Source of the DNA: Helicobacter equorum | GTDB lineage: Bacteria; Campylobacterota; Campylobacteria; Campylobacterales; Helicobacteraceae | Assembly: GCF_900198655.1 (NCBI RefSeq) | Contig: NZ_FZPO01000008.1 | Location: 37,168-101,167 of the forward strand | Length of the DNA: 64,000 bases | Direction of reading: 5' to 3' | Shown: one piece after another, positions 55,038 to 64,000 of the stretch | Position numbering within the stretch: position 1 is the stretch's first letter | Layout: each line of letters begins with the position of its first letter | Notes under the pieces: model-generated | Told to the model about the DNA's origin: nothing | Databases searched by the model: none | Seen by the model: the letters and a program-made list of their open reading frames with translations, nothing else | Made by a program: the position numbers and the translations under genes

Positions 55038-55976
55038 TTAGGGGATTGGCACATGCGCGATGATGGAGTCTAGGATTTTTTGTGAATCTATCCCCATGGC
55101 GAGTGCTTCAAAACTAGGCAAGATTCTGTGTGCAAATACAAAAGGTAGCACATGTAGCACATCGCTAGGACTTACATAGTCTTTGTCGTGCAAAAATGCA
55201 TAGGTTTTTGCCGCAAGGCTTAGATCTAAACTTGCGCGTGGCGAAACCCCTAATCTTAATGCTTGGACATTTTCTATGAGGATATTTTGGCGTGTAGCAT
55301 TGCTAAGTGCTACTATGTAGGCATATAGGCTTTCATCACAATACATTGCTTGTATCGCTTGTTTGATAGATTCTAATTCGTAGGCATCAAGGATTGGCAG
55401 AATCTCTTTGTTATGGTGTTTGTTTTGTAAGATTTGCACCTCACTTGCGCTATCAGGATAGCTTAGAGGAATTGTAAGCATAAATCGATCAAGCTGTGCT
55501 TCAGGGAGTGTGTAGACTCCTTCGGATTCTATAGGATTAGAAGTAGCGATAACTATAAAGGGATTTTGGAGTAGATAGGAATCTTCCCCTATAGTTACTT
55601 GACGCTCTTGCATAGCTTCTAGGAGGGCGGATTGGACTTTTGCGGGTGCTCTATTAATCTCATCTGCAAGCAAGATGTTGGTAAAGATTGGACCAAAACG
55701 CGTTTGCAAGTCATTTTGTTTGGGATTATACACTTGTGCTCCCAAAATATCGCTAGGGAGTAAATCTGGCGTGAATTGGATTCGCTTAAAATTAAGTTGA
55801 AGTGATTTGGCAAGGGTTTTGGCAAGAGTAGTTTTGGCAAGTCCTGGGACACTCTCTAAGAGTATATGTCCTTGTGCAAAAACACCTATAAGCACCATAT
55901 CAATAAGTTTTTCTTGTCCCAATATACAGGCATTAAGCTGCTCTTTTAGCTGAAGAATCTTGTGTGTATATGTCAT
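55038..55976 (-). CDS. MoxR-family AAA+ ATPase
   Basis: 312 residues. Walker A appears as LESVPGLAKTTLAKTL near residue 41, the MoxR block FKRIQFTPDLLPSDILGAQVY without its ends, Walker B ILLADEINRAPAKVQSALLEAM near residue 108 (key part LADEINRAP) and sensor VIATSNPIESEG. Chaperone-like ATPase acting with DUF58/VWA partners. The ATG at 55976 follows AAGGGGC; a TTG at 55979 is the alternative. Confidence 0.92.
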   Translation of the reverse strand: MTYTHKILQLKEQLNACILGQEKLIDMVLIGVFAQGHILLESVPGLAKTTLAKTLAKSLQLNFKRIQFTPDLLPSDILGAQVYNPKQNDLQTRFGPIFTNILLADEINRAPAKVQSALLEAMQERQVTIGEDSYLLQNPFIVIATSNPIESEGVYTLPEAQLDRFMLTIPLSYPDSASEVQILQNKHHNKEILPILDAYELESIKQAIQAMYCDESLYAYIVALSNATRQNILIENVQALRLGVSPRASLDLSLAAKTYAFLHDKDYVSPSDVLHVLPFVFAHRILPSFEALAMGIDSQKILDSIIAHVPIP

Positions 55977-56025
55977 CAATAAGCCCCTTTTATCGCATCA
56001 CATCTCGTATTGTAACATATGCTAC

Positions 56026-56235
56026 TTAAATTATAACTTCTTTCAAACGCTCTTTGAGTGCCCTATACTCAAGCACTTCTATATAGTTTTGCAAATAACT
56101 TTGAACCCAATAGGGAAATTCTTTGCTACAACCCCAGTTATTAACGCTTTGTGGGGTAATCCCCACCATTTGGGCAAATTCTTTTTTGCTAAGGTTTGCG
56201 CGCGCTAGTAATGTTTTAAATGTTCGTTTATCCAT
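56026..56235 (-). CDS. Small helix-turn-helix DNA-binding protein
   Basis: 69 residues. A helix-turn-helix appears in LSKKEFAQMVGITPQSVNNW (residues about 15-34), followed by the W-x-x-x-x-x-P-Y-W segment seen in small phage or accessory regulators. Twin palindromes lie between it and the divergent small gene at 56396, about 41 and 73 bases from its ATG, so autoregulation is likely. The nearest neighbours are housekeeping genes. ATG 56235 is preferred over an upstream codon at 56256. Confidence 0.7.
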   Translation of the reverse strand: MDKRTFKTLLARANLSKKEFAQMVGITPQSVNNWGCSKEFPYWVQSYLQNYIEVLEYRALKERLKEVII

Positions 56236-56275
56236 ACGCCCTATGTAGCAAAACATATTCCATAAAAAACTTAAA

Positions 56276-56328
56276 AAATACTCTAAAGAGTATAAATTAT
56301 TATTTATAAATACTCTAAAGAGTATAAA
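56276..56328. promoter_or_regulatory. Twin palindromic operators between divergent small genes
   Basis: Two copies of a 21-base sequence (56276-56296 and 56308-56328), each with arms TACTCT and AGAGTA around AA. The copies are 32 bases apart, about three helical turns, which would put two bound dimers on the same DNA face. The adjacent HTH gene is the obvious candidate regulator. Confidence 0.7.
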
Positions 56329-56395
56329 ATAAGTAATTTATAATAAAAATAATGTTATATTTTAATCATTAAAATTACCACAGGGAGAGGTTTTT

Positions 56396-56599
56396 ATGGA
56401 ATCCAAAAATACAAACGCATTAGATATGATGTCCAATCTTAAAATTAACACACAAGCACTTTTGCAGTTAGAAAAACAAGATATTGCGAAGCTAAAAAAT
56501 ATTGTTTTGGAATTAAAAAATAAACATTTACAAATCTTGGCTCAAACATATGAATTTCGCCAACAGCACGAATTGGAATCTAAATCTTATAATAATTAA
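56396..56599 (+). CDS. Small uncharacterised helical protein
   Basis: 67 residues, largely helical by composition, with a heptad-like middle part (LLQLEKQDIAKLKNIVLELK) and no membrane segment. SD GGGAGAGG is strong. It is divergent from the HTH gene and shares its operator region, so it is probably the regulated partner. I do not recognise a family. Downstream, TATACTA/TAGTATA arms (56617-56641) with T-rich DNA may form a weak terminator. Confidence 0.55.
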   Translation: MESKNTNALDMMSNLKINTQALLQLEKQDIAKLKNIVLELKNKHLQILAQTYEFRQQHELESKSYNN

Positions 56600-56713
56600 T
56601 AAAGAAACTTTATATATATACTATAAACTTTTTTTAGTATAAAACTATAAGAGTTAGGATATTTTTACTTTTTTTGGATACAATGCCACCGAAATTTTTT
56701 TAAGGAGTATTGT

Positions 56714-58582
56714 ATGGCTACAAAACATTCTTTTCAAACTGAGATTACACAGCTTTTAGATTTGATGATACATTCTTTGTATTCTAATAAAGAGATCTTT
56801 TTGCGTGAGTTGGTAAGTAATGCCTCTGATGCGCTTGATAAGCTTTCTTATCTCACACTCACTGATGAAACATTTAAAAATCTTGCATTTAATCCGCGTA
56901 TTGATATATCTTTTGATGAGAAAAAAGGTACGATTACAATCCAAGATAATGGTATTGGTATGAATGAATCTGATCTCAAAGAACATCTTGGGGTGATTGC
57001 AAAATCTGGCACCAAGAGTTTTCTCTCCCAACTCTCTGGTGATAAGAAAAAAGATTCTGCCTTGATAGGTCAATTTGGTGTAGGGTTTTATTCGGCATTT
57101 ATGGTAGCAGATCGTGTAGTGGTGCAGAGCAAAAAAGCAGGAGAAGATAGGGCATATGCGTGGGTAAGTGAAGGTAAAGGTGAATATGAGATAGGCGAAT
57201 GTGTGCAAGAAAATTTTGGCACACAAATCACTTTATATCTCAAAAAAGAAGAGAAACATTTTGCTTCTAGGTGGGAGATTCAAAATATTATCAATAAATA
57301 TTCTGAACACATTGCTTTTCCGATTCATTTGCATTACACAGACATCGTGAGCGAAGGAGAGGGCGAAGAGAAAAAGGAAAAAAAAGAGCAAAAACAAGAA
57401 CAAATTAACTCTGCAAAAGCCCTATGGACATTGCCAAAATCTGAATTAAAAGAACAAGATTATAAAGATTTTTATAAATCTTTTGCACACGATAATACAG
57501 ATCCGTTGCGTTGGATTCATACCAAAGTAGAGGGCAATCTTGAATACACAACATTGTTTTATTTCCCAAAAACTGCACCTTTTGACCTCTATCGCGTGGA
57601 TTATCAAAGTGGTGTGAAACTTTATGTTAAGCGCGTATTTATCACAGATGATGACAAAGAACTTTTGCCTCCATATTTGCGATTTGTGCGAGGGGTGATC
57701 GATAGTAGCGATTTACCACTAAATGTTAGCCGTGAGATTTTGCAACAAAACAAGATTCTTGCAAATATTAAATCTGCCTCTACCAAAAAGATTCTTTCTG
57801 AAATTATTTCGATGACAAAAGATGAGAATCTGTATAAAGAGTTTTATGTGCAATTTGGCAAAGTGCTAAAAGAAGGGTTGTATAATGATTATGAAAACAA
57901 AGAAAAGTTACTTGAGCTTTTGCGTTGTGATAGCCAAAATCGCGAATTTATTTCACTCAAAGCATACAAAGAATCTATGCCAAAAGAACAAAAAAGCATT
58001 TATTATGTTTTGGGCGAGCACAAAGAGATTCTAAAAAATTCACCACTTTTGGAAAAATTCAATAACAAAGGCTTTGAAGTTTTGCTTTTGAGTGATGAGA
58101 TTGATGGTATGGTAATACCTATGATTGGAGAATATGACAAGACACCTCTTAAAAATATCAACGCAAAAGATGTCCTTAGCGAGATTGGTGATGAGGGCGT
58201 GAGTGATGAAGTGAAAAAAGAATTTGAATCTATCCTCAAAGGTTTTAAAGAGGCTTTGGGTGAAAAGATTGGTGAAGTAAGTCTTACAAACCTTATGCAA
58301 CAAGCCCCTATAAGTCTTATCAAACAAGATGATAATCCTATGTTGGCACAACTTTTCGCACAAATGGGGCAACAAGCTCCTCAAAATAAGCCAAATGTTG
58401 AGATTAATGTCAATCACGAGATTTTTCAAAAACTCAAGGCTTCAAATGATGAGAGTAAAATCGCTAAGGTTGCTAACCTACTCTTTGGTAGTGCACTCAT
58501 TGCTGAAGGAGGTAGCCTCGATCAAGGAAGTGAGTTTAGCAAACAACTCAATACACTTATGCTGGAGTGGTTAGACCAATAA
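56714..58582 (+). CDS. htpG: Molecular chaperone HtpG (Hsp90)
   Basis: 622 residues. GHKL ATPase motifs are ELVSNASDALDKL near residue 32, DNGIGMNESDL near residue 80 and IGQFGVGFYSAFMVADRV near residue 120; the middle-domain catalytic Arg is in LPLNVSREILQQN near residue 340. An acidic/lysine-rich linker separates the first two domains. SD AAGGAG. The -10-like GATACAAT precedes it by about 30 bases. The stop overlaps the convergent small gene by 26 bases. Confidence 0.97.
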   Translation: MATKHSFQTEITQLLDLMIHSLYSNKEIFLRELVSNASDALDKLSYLTLTDETFKNLAFNPRIDISFDEKKGTITIQDNGIGMNESDLKEHLGVIAKSGTKSFLSQLSGDKKKDSALIGQFGVGFYSAFMVADRVVVQSKKAGEDRAYAWVSEGKGEYEIGECVQENFGTQITLYLKKEEKHFASRWEIQNIINKYSEHIAFPIHLHYTDIVSEGEGEEKKEKKEQKQEQINSAKALWTLPKSELKEQDYKDFYKSFAHDNTDPLRWIHTKVEGNLEYTTLFYFPKTAPFDLYRVDYQSGVKLYVKRVFITDDDKELLPPYLRFVRGVIDSSDLPLNVSREILQQNKILANIKSASTKKILSEIISMTKDENLYKEFYVQFGKVLKEGLYNDYENKEKLLELLRCDSQNREFISLKAYKESMPKEQKSIYYVLGEHKEILKNSPLLEKFNNKGFEVLLLSDEIDGMVIPMIGEYDKTPLKNINAKDVLSEIGDEGVSDEVKKEFESILKGFKEALGEKIGEVSLTNLMQQAPISLIKQDDNPMLAQLFAQMGQQAPQNKPNVEINVNHEIFQKLKASNDESKIAKVANLLFGSALIAEGGSLDQGSEFSKQLNTLMLEWLDQ

Positions 58583-58769
58583 TAGCATAGTGTTTGTGCG
58601 AATCTAGGGCTATTTCATATGATGTGCCATTTTGTAAATCTATGAGATAGCACTGATCACTTCCTTCACGATCTATTCGCTCAGGCGGGTAATTTTTAAG
58701 ACGCTCTAAGACTTCTTGTAAATTTACACATAATGCCGAAAATCCAAACATCATAAGCTTATATTGCAT
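58557..58769 (-). CDS. Small conserved-looking hypothetical protein
   Basis: 70 residues, start ATG 58769 after GGGAGAAGCT; a longer frame to 58835 lacks a start signal. The protein begins MQYKLMMFGFSALCVNL and contains NYPPERIDREG, then a beta-rich end (CYLIDLQNGTSYEI). It overlaps the end of htpG by 26 bases on the other strand. No family recognised. Confidence 0.55.
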   Translation of the reverse strand: MQYKLMMFGFSALCVNLQEVLERLKNYPPERIDREGSDQCYLIDLQNGTSYEIALDSHKHYAIIGLTTPA

Positions 58770-58891
58770 AGCTTCTCCCTTAGGTGATTGTGTGGCATTA
58801 TGGATTGTTTTGTACAATGTCAAGATAATGAGCATAAGGGAATTAATAGGAATTTGTTACAATTGCTAGAATTTATTATACAAGGAATGCC

Positions 58892-59656
58892 GTGCGCCTC
58901 AATCAATACATTGCTCATAATTCAAAATTTTCACGTCGTGAGGCTGATAAGCTTATAGAATCTGGACGCGTGAAGCTCAATCACACACGAGCTACATTAC
59001 AAAGTGTGTTTGGGCAACACGATAAGGTATTTATTGATGGTAAGCGTTTGTATCCAAATCAAAAATACACCGCCATTATTTATCACAAGCCCAAAGGTGA
59101 ATTGGTAAGCAAAAGTGATGATAGGGGGCGAAAAGTTATTTATGATAGTCTAGATTCAAAGTTTAGGGGGTTTAGCTATGTTGGGCGATTAGATTATGCG
59201 AGTGAAGGCTTACTTATCTTAAGTGATAATAAGCAAGTTGTGCATAGCCTTAGTATGGCTCCTCTTGCACGCACTTATAATCTTAAACTCTCTGCCCCAC
59301 TTACGCCAAAGCTTTTGGATTGCGTGCGTACAATGCTTGAAGAAGGTAAAAATTTTGAAATCACAAATACTAAAGGCGCACATATGCTTAATACAATTCA
59401 CTCTCTTACACTTGCACCATTTTTGGATTTTGAAATTTTGCGTGATAGTGCCCTGCCACGCGTGCGTGTAGTTTTGGAGGAAGGGAAAAACCGAGAATTA
59501 CGACGATTTTTTGCACAATTTGGGTATGAAATTTTAGATTTAAAGCGTGTGAGTTTTGGGTTTTGCAATCTCAATAGACTGCCTTGCGGTAAATGGCGAT
59601 ATTTTACAAAAGATGAATACAAGAAACTCCGCGTATTTTTAGAAAATACACAATAA
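58892..59656 (+). CDS. Pseudouridine synthase, RsuA/RluB family
   Basis: 254 residues. S4 RNA-binding domain at the N-terminus (RLNQYIAHNSKFSRREADKL), then the catalytic motif VGRLDYASEGLLIL near residue 92 and the family block EGKNRELRRFF. It modifies 16S or 23S rRNA; a domain of this length suggests RluB or RsuA, not resolved here. Start codon is GTG. Confidence 0.9.
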   Translation: MRLNQYIAHNSKFSRREADKLIESGRVKLNHTRATLQSVFGQHDKVFIDGKRLYPNQKYTAIIYHKPKGELVSKSDDRGRKVIYDSLDSKFRGFSYVGRLDYASEGLLILSDNKQVVHSLSMAPLARTYNLKLSAPLTPKLLDCVRTMLEEGKNFEITNTKGAHMLNTIHSLTLAPFLDFEILRDSALPRVRVVLEEGKNRELRRFFAQFGYEILDLKRVSFGFCNLNRLPCGKWRYFTKDEYKKLRVFLENTQ

Positions 59657-59687
59657 TATTTATGATAAACATATGCACTACACAAAA

Positions 59688-59721
59688 GTGTAAACTCTCC
59701 GCTAAGTAGCAGAGCTTACAC
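59688..59721. terminator. Bidirectional terminator between convergent genes
   Basis: Arms GTGTAAACTC and GAGCTTACAC (one mismatch), extended inside by GCTA/TAGC pairing. It lies between the pseudouridine synthase and the oxidoreductase, which face each other. Confidence 0.55.
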
Positions 59722-59727
59722 AAAGTG

Positions 59728-60222
59728 TTACACACCTAGATACGCTTTGTATTTATCGATAGGGAGATTGGAGGCATCAGCACTAAAGATACAAAATGCT
59801 TCCTTAGGTTCTGTTCCCAAATAGTTAAAGCTATGGTAAATTGGCACAAAAATATCTTTTATTGTAGCTCCATGATGTCCATCATAGCTAGATTCTGCAC
59901 CACCTGCTGTTGTTACAATCCCAAAAGTTTTACCATTTAGCATTTTTGGGTCATCGCCATATAAAATACCTGTTAAAACTCTATCTTGCCACTCTTTAAG
60001 CAAGCTTGGTGTGCTAAACCAAAAAAGCGGAAATTGGAAAATAATGGTATCTGCGTCTTTGAGAAGTGATTTTTGCGCATCTACATCGATTGTGGCGTTA
60101 GGACAAGTAAGGGTGAGATTTTCTATCGTGAGATTTGGTAACCCTTGCACAGATTCTAAAAGTGCCTTATTGACTTTGGAATTTTCCCAAAAAGTGTGGG
60201 CGAATAATATTAGCGTTTTCAT
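59728..60222 (-). CDS. NAD(P)H-dependent oxidoreductase, flavodoxin-like fold
   Basis: About 164 residues. KTLILFAHTFWENSKVN at the N-terminus, the flavin-binding loop FQFPLFWFSTPSLLKEWQD near residue 70 and the third loop TTAGGAESSYDG near residue 105 fit the NQO/KefF/MdaB fold, which makes two-electron quinone reductions. The ATG at 60222 follows AAGGAGCTCATT. Partner and substrate unknown; a KefF-like role with the Kef-type transporter at 10.3 kb is possible but they are far apart. Confidence 0.85.
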   Translation of the reverse strand: MKTLILFAHTFWENSKVNKALLESVQGLPNLTIENLTLTCPNATIDVDAQKSLLKDADTIIFQFPLFWFSTPSLLKEWQDRVLTGILYGDDPKMLNGKTFGIVTTAGGAESSYDGHHGATIKDIFVPIYHSFNYLGTEPKEAFCIFSADASNLPIDKYKAYLGV

Positions 60223-60338
60223 AATGAGCTCCTTGGATATGTGAAATGGAAGTGGCATTATAAAAGTGGTGTGTTAATTTTTTGTTAATAGAGGCTTTAA
60301 GCTATAATTATGATGTAAATTACAAACAAAGAGTGTAA

Positions 60339-62291
60339 ATGCGGTATGGTGTTATCTTAATATTATGCGTGGTGTATGCTTTTGGGCTTTCAAAAGATGA
60401 AGCAATACAAAAGGCGTTGAAGTTAGAGCTTTATAATCAAAAACAATGGAGAGATTTGCTACATTTTAATGGGCGAGAGAGCGAGATAGATTCACCAGAG
60501 TTTTTTTATGCCAAAGATGGTAAAAAAGATCCCAAAGCTGAGCTCATCGCGACCATACAAGCTTTTTATGCACCTATAGATTCTGTGGTGGTGCCAGAGG
60601 ATTTTGTTAGTCGTGTTTCAAAGGCTAACACTCTTCTTGATGCTGCGGTTACCTCTTTGCCACGCCGATCAGCGAGCAAGGAAGATTATCACGGGATTTG
60701 TCGTTTTAGAGCAAGATTTTTTTATTTAGATTCGTTGCTACATTTTGAGGATTTACCAAATCCTGAATGCCAAGATTTTAAAGCAATGTTTGAATATGTG
60801 AATCCAAAAAGTGCAACTATTATTTTTCCCTCTGCACATATTAATTCTCCCGCTTCAATGTTTGGCCATACATTTTTGCTTTTAAACTCCGGATTTAATT
60901 CCCGCTTACTTTCTTTTGCGATTAACTACCAAGCATCGGCAGATCCCAATGTCGAAAATGGTTTTAGTTTCGCGTTTAAAGGATTACTTGGAATGTATGA
61001 TGGGCGATTTTCTATCTTACCTTATTATGAAAAAATCAAAGAATATCGTGATTTTGAAAATCGTGATATATGGGAATTTGATTTAAACCTTAGCTATGAT
61101 GAGGTGGTGCAAATGTATCGTCATATTTGGGAACTTGGCGATGCGTGGTCGTGGTATTATTTTTTTGATGAGAATTGTTCGTATAATATTTTGTGGCTTT
61201 TAGAGGTGGCACGTCCAAGCCTTGCATTACGCAAAAAATTTATCTACCAAGTTAATCCCCCTGAAACACTTTTTGTTATGCGTGATGCAGGGCTTATCAC
61301 AAAGGAAACATATCGTCCTAGTAGGCGTTCTAAACTACTTGCGTATGAAAAGGTAATGAGTTTTGGTGATGTGAGAAAAGCAAAGCAGGTTGCTAAGGGT
61401 AAGCTTGCTCCAAGTGCTATCGCAAGTGATTCCACACTTACTTTAGATCAGAAACAATATATCTTAGAATCTAGTATTGAAATGAGTGAGTATTGGTATG
61501 CTAAAGACAAACTAGACAAAGAGGAATATACCCAAATTATTCATGATAGTGCATCTGTGCGATCGAAATTGGGCGCAAGTGAGGCAGTAGATATTCCTGT
61601 ACCTAGTTCACCACTCATGGGGAATCGTGGGTTGCGCGTGAGTCCTATGTATTTTGTCAATACAGATTCTCAAAACCTCACACAACAAGGCTTAGGTTTA
61701 GATTTTCGCCTTGCTTATCATGATATTACCGACAATGATAGGGGTTATCTCACAGGTGCGCAAATTGAAGTTTTGAGAATCTTGGGTTTTAGCGGTGTAG
61801 ATTCGAGGCATAAGGGTTATGCACACATTCATCAAGCAACGATTTTTTCTCTTGCATCGTTTGGTATGATGAGTAAGTTTTTTACGCCATTATCTTATCG
61901 CTTAGAGACTGGATTTTCTCGTCAATTTTTAGACAATAGCTTGCGGTATTACCTTGCGTTTGGTGGTGGTTTTTCCACTCGCATAGGAGATTATAGTTAT
62001 GTCTATTATCTTTTAGAGCCCACATTATATTTTAATGTTTCTAATACTGCAGATTTTTTATTGGCTAATGCCTTTGGTATAGTGCTGGGCAATGATGGAG
62101 TGCTAAAACTTGCCCTTGAATACAAACTAAAGGGCTATGATATACATACTTTTGGGCATTATGTAAGCGCTACAGCCTCTATAAACCTCAAAGCAAACCT
62201 TGGGCTTTTTTTGACATTAGAATCTACTATGCTTCCACAGCCATACATTTCTCGCTATGGAATCCAAAGTGGCGTGAGAATCTATTTTTAG
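60339..62291 (+). CDS. DUF4105 (Lnb N-terminal-like) envelope protein
   Basis: 650 residues with a signal peptide (RYGVILILCVVYAFGLS). The DUF4105 core has HINSPASMFGHTFLLLNSGF near residue 167, IWEFDLNLSYDEV and FFDENCSYNILWLLEVARP near residue 285, with the His and Cys residues that look catalytic in relatives of NlpC-like hydrolases. From about residue 440 the chain turns into alternating strands ending in Phe (SGVRIYF), like an outer-membrane barrel. A lipid or glycopeptide hydrolase in the outer membrane is a reasonable inference. Confidence 0.78.
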   Translation: MRYGVILILCVVYAFGLSKDEAIQKALKLELYNQKQWRDLLHFNGRESEIDSPEFFYAKDGKKDPKAELIATIQAFYAPIDSVVVPEDFVSRVSKANTLLDAAVTSLPRRSASKEDYHGICRFRARFFYLDSLLHFEDLPNPECQDFKAMFEYVNPKSATIIFPSAHINSPASMFGHTFLLLNSGFNSRLLSFAINYQASADPNVENGFSFAFKGLLGMYDGRFSILPYYEKIKEYRDFENRDIWEFDLNLSYDEVVQMYRHIWELGDAWSWYYFFDENCSYNILWLLEVARPSLALRKKFIYQVNPPETLFVMRDAGLITKETYRPSRRSKLLAYEKVMSFGDVRKAKQVAKGKLAPSAIASDSTLTLDQKQYILESSIEMSEYWYAKDKLDKEEYTQIIHDSASVRSKLGASEAVDIPVPSSPLMGNRGLRVSPMYFVNTDSQNLTQQGLGLDFRLAYHDITDNDRGYLTGAQIEVLRILGFSGVDSRHKGYAHIHQATIFSLASFGMMSKFFTPLSYRLETGFSRQFLDNSLRYYLAFGGGFSTRIGDYSYVYYLLEPTLYFNVSNTADFLLANAFGIVLGNDGVLKLALEYKLKGYDIHTFGHYVSATASINLKANLGLFLTLESTMLPQPYISRYGIQSGVRIYF

Positions 62292-64000
62292 TTATAGTCT
62301 TTTAGTAGCGGATTGGTGTCAATCTCAAAATCAAAATATTCTGATACAAAATCGCTACTGCTTACTTGTTCATAATGATCCCGTGCAGCCTTAAAGTTTT
62401 TAATTTCTTGATAAAGTAAGCCTAGAGCAAATTTAGATTCTAAGTTTGTCGCAGACTCTATTTTGGAGATTTGTAGTAATGCCACGGCGTTTTCGTGTCT
62501 TCCTGCACCTAGAGCGGCTACTGCTCCCAAAAATCGCGTTTGGGGATCATCTTCTTTGAGATCATCAATAAGTGTGTTGTAATACACAAAGGCTTTTTCA
62601 AAATGCCCACTATAAATATTAAGTAGTCCCAAAACTTGCAAGATTCCGCCATTATCTGCATTAGCGCTAAGAAGTTTGCTTTCTAATTCGGGTTCGATAG
62701 TTAACAAAGTCCCTGTGATAAATGACACATAAATATACAATTCGCGTGCTAGCGAAGCTCCAAAATAAATATTTCCCATATCCAAGTCTTTTTTATAATA
62801 GAGCTCATTAAGCTCTAATGCCACTTCTTTAAGATCGCGTTTATAAAATCGCGCAAGTTCATACATGACATTTGCCACGACACCTTTTGGATATAATTTC
62901 TTAAGTGCTTCAAACCCTTCCATAACGAGTTTTGGGTCTTGCTTGGTGATACCATAGGCACTTTTTAGTGCATAATAGATAGGCTTTTTAGAATCTCCTA
63001 CCCACAAAAAATCTTCAATAGGGACATTATTGAGATAGCGTAAGAATGAAAGTAAAAATGTCTTTTGCTCATCAGATTCAAAGTTAATATCTGAAAAGTC
63101 CGTGCTAATAGAGTTTAGGATTCTATCGACATTACGATATGTGAGTCTTCCTGATATGACTGCAAATAAGCCTGAAAGCACATCATTGGTGTCTAAATGA
63201 TAGGCACGCAAAAAATGCGTATAGGCATTATCATAATCTCCCATTTGGGCATATATCACTCCCATATTGTAATGCAAAATTGCGTGATTTGGGTAGATTG
63301 TAAGAGCTTGAATCATATAATCTCTAGCTTTTCGTATGTTGTTTTGATATGCTTCTCTAAGTACTAGAGTGATATTTTGATTAACTTTAGCGATCCCGAT
63401 ACCTTCATCTAATGCGCTTTGTGCAAGTTCTATGTTATTTATTTTTGCTTGTATGCCACCTTCTTGAATCACTTCAAGGCTTTGTTTGGCATTAAAGATT
63501 TTAAGGGGTGCATAATAATACAAAATTTTGTATCCCAAAATTTGTTCATGTTCAAACCTACGATTCCAAAAATTCTCTTGTGCTTTATTGATGTCAAAAA
63601 GTTCATCTTTGAGTTTAACGTGTATAGGATAGATGCTAAGATCTGGATTTTTTTCATCTTGACGCATCATACGATTGAGAATACTAACACTTTCTTTGAA
63701 GTTACCTAGTTTTAATTCAATGAGTTGGAGGGACATAAGCGCATATGGATCTTTGGCAAATGTGCTTAGATACTCATAGAGATATTGTCGTGCTTGTTTG
63801 TATTCACCCAAACGTGCATGGAGTTGCGCAATAGCAAGATTATCCTGTTTAGTGGGTGTTTTTTTGAGTGCTGCAAGGGCATTATAATCATCATTAAATA
63901 GTAAGAAAACACGCGCAGCGAGTTTATTGTTGTGTGTTTGATAGCTTTGGGAATTTGGGTTTAATAACGAAGAGAGAGATTCAAAATAAAAACCCTTATA
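62288..64000 (-). CDS. TPR-repeat protein, N-terminal part beyond the window (PflA-like candidate)
   Basis: At least 570 codons; the frame is open to the right edge, so the TTG at 63811 is not the true start. Several tetratricopeptide-like helices are visible (LAIAQLHARLGEYKQARQYL, NHAILHYNMGVIYAQMGDYDNA in part, and the last set near the C-terminus). The protein ends DFEIDTNPLLKDYN. Long TPR proteins of this kind in Campylobacterota include PflA, needed for flagellar motor rotation; I think it is a candidate but cannot show it. It overlaps the DUF4105 gene by four bases, tail to tail. Confidence 0.65.
   Translation of the reverse strand, partial: YKGFYFESLSSLLNPNSQSYQTHNNKLAARVFLLFNDDYNALAALKKTPTKQDNLAIAQLHARLGEYKQARQYLYEYLSTFAKDPYALMSLQLIELKLGNFKESVSILNRMMRQDEKNPDLSIYPIHVKLKDELFDINKAQENFWNRRFEHEQILGYKILYYYAPLKIFNAKQSLEVIQEGGIQAKINNIELAQSALDEGIGIAKVNQNITLVLREAYQNNIRKARDYMIQALTIYPNHAILHYNMGVIYAQMGDYDNAYTHFLRAYHLDTNDVLSGLFAVISGRLTYRNVDRILNSISTDFSDINFESDEQKTFLLSFLRYLNNVPIEDFLWVGDSKKPIYYALKSAYGITKQDPKLVMEGFEALKKLYPKGVVANVMYELARFYKRDLKEVALELNELYYKKDLDMGNIYFGASLARELYIYVSFITGTLLTIEPELESKLLSANADNGGILQVLGLLNIYSGHFEKAFVYYNTLIDDLKEDDPQTRFLGAVAALGAGRHENAVALLQISKIESATNLESKFALGLLYQEIKNFKAARDHYEQVSSSDFVSEYFDFEIDTNPLLKDYN

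Noticed and set aside
56276..56328. Two short identical repeats, possible CRISPR remnant
   Set aside because: Only two copies, strongly palindromic, 11-base spacer, and placed between divergent genes next to an HTH gene: operators, not CRISPR.

Overview
The window looks like chromosome of a Helicobacter (Campylobacterota), probably an enterohepatic species rather than H. pylori. DNA is AT-rich. Many short gene orders match H. pylori as I remember it: MBL hydrolase-thiF-motA-motB; TRIC channel-dnaX-tsaE-lptB-rpoN; Mur-like protein-cmoB-thioesterase; lpxH-like-cheV3-cheA-cheW; cheZ-U32 peptidase; frdCAB; copA-copP. A bioF-bioG-bioC cluster, argC and a Campylobacter Cgb-type globin point away from H. 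pylori itself. No rRNA, tRNA, CRISPR, transposase or integrase was seen.

Layout. 1-2.1 kb: end of uppS and a polytopic GT-C-like membrane protein that is off by a poly-G frameshift. 2.1-7.1 kb: prfB, then batD-bioF-bioG-bioC on the minus strand. 7.2-10.2 kb: MBL hydrolase, ThiF/MoeB-like E1 enzyme, MotA, MotB. 10.3-17.8 kb: a minus-strand run rnc-aroC-gltX-rbfA-rimP-ribD-trmN6-kefB. 18.0-21.0 kb: Mur-like protein, cmoB, thioesterase, globin. 21.1-22.8 kb: flgG followed by a poly-G-containing methyltransferase whose last 22 codons are a copy of the end of flgG. 22.9-27.7 kb: TRIC channel, dnaX, tsaE, lptB, rpoN. 27.7-34.9 kb: an accessory surface-glycan locus. 35.0-46.8 kb: frdCAB, msbA, copP, copA, manC, pepD, argC. 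46.8-55.9 kb: lpxH-like, cheV3, cheA, cheW, ferredoxin, cheZ, U32 protein, DUF58, MoxR. 56.0-64.0 kb: a small HTH regulator with twin operators, htpG, a pseudouridine synthase, a flavodoxin-fold oxidoreductase, a DUF4105 protein and a TPR protein cut by the window edge.

The most interesting stretch is 27.7-34.9 kb. One complete TupA-like ATP-grasp gene (plus strand) is followed by two promoterless 3' halves of the same family in the opposite orientation, joined to the complete gene through near-identical inverted blocks (70 of 70 and 145 of 150 bases). Inversion or gene conversion across these blocks would exchange the C-terminal third of the enzyme, much as invertible hsdS genes swap domains. 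Next to it lies an ATP-grasp, PLP enzyme, PLP enzyme, HAD phosphatase series in the same order as C. jejuni capsule genes cj1438-cj1435, which build amino-alcohol amides on glucuronic acid. Two of its genes carry a ten-base poly-G tract, one deciding whether the ATP-grasp is made full length and one altering the C-terminus of the first PLP enzyme. In all, four ten-base tracts in the window suggest a surface-modification repertoire run by slipped-strand mispairing plus domain shuffling.
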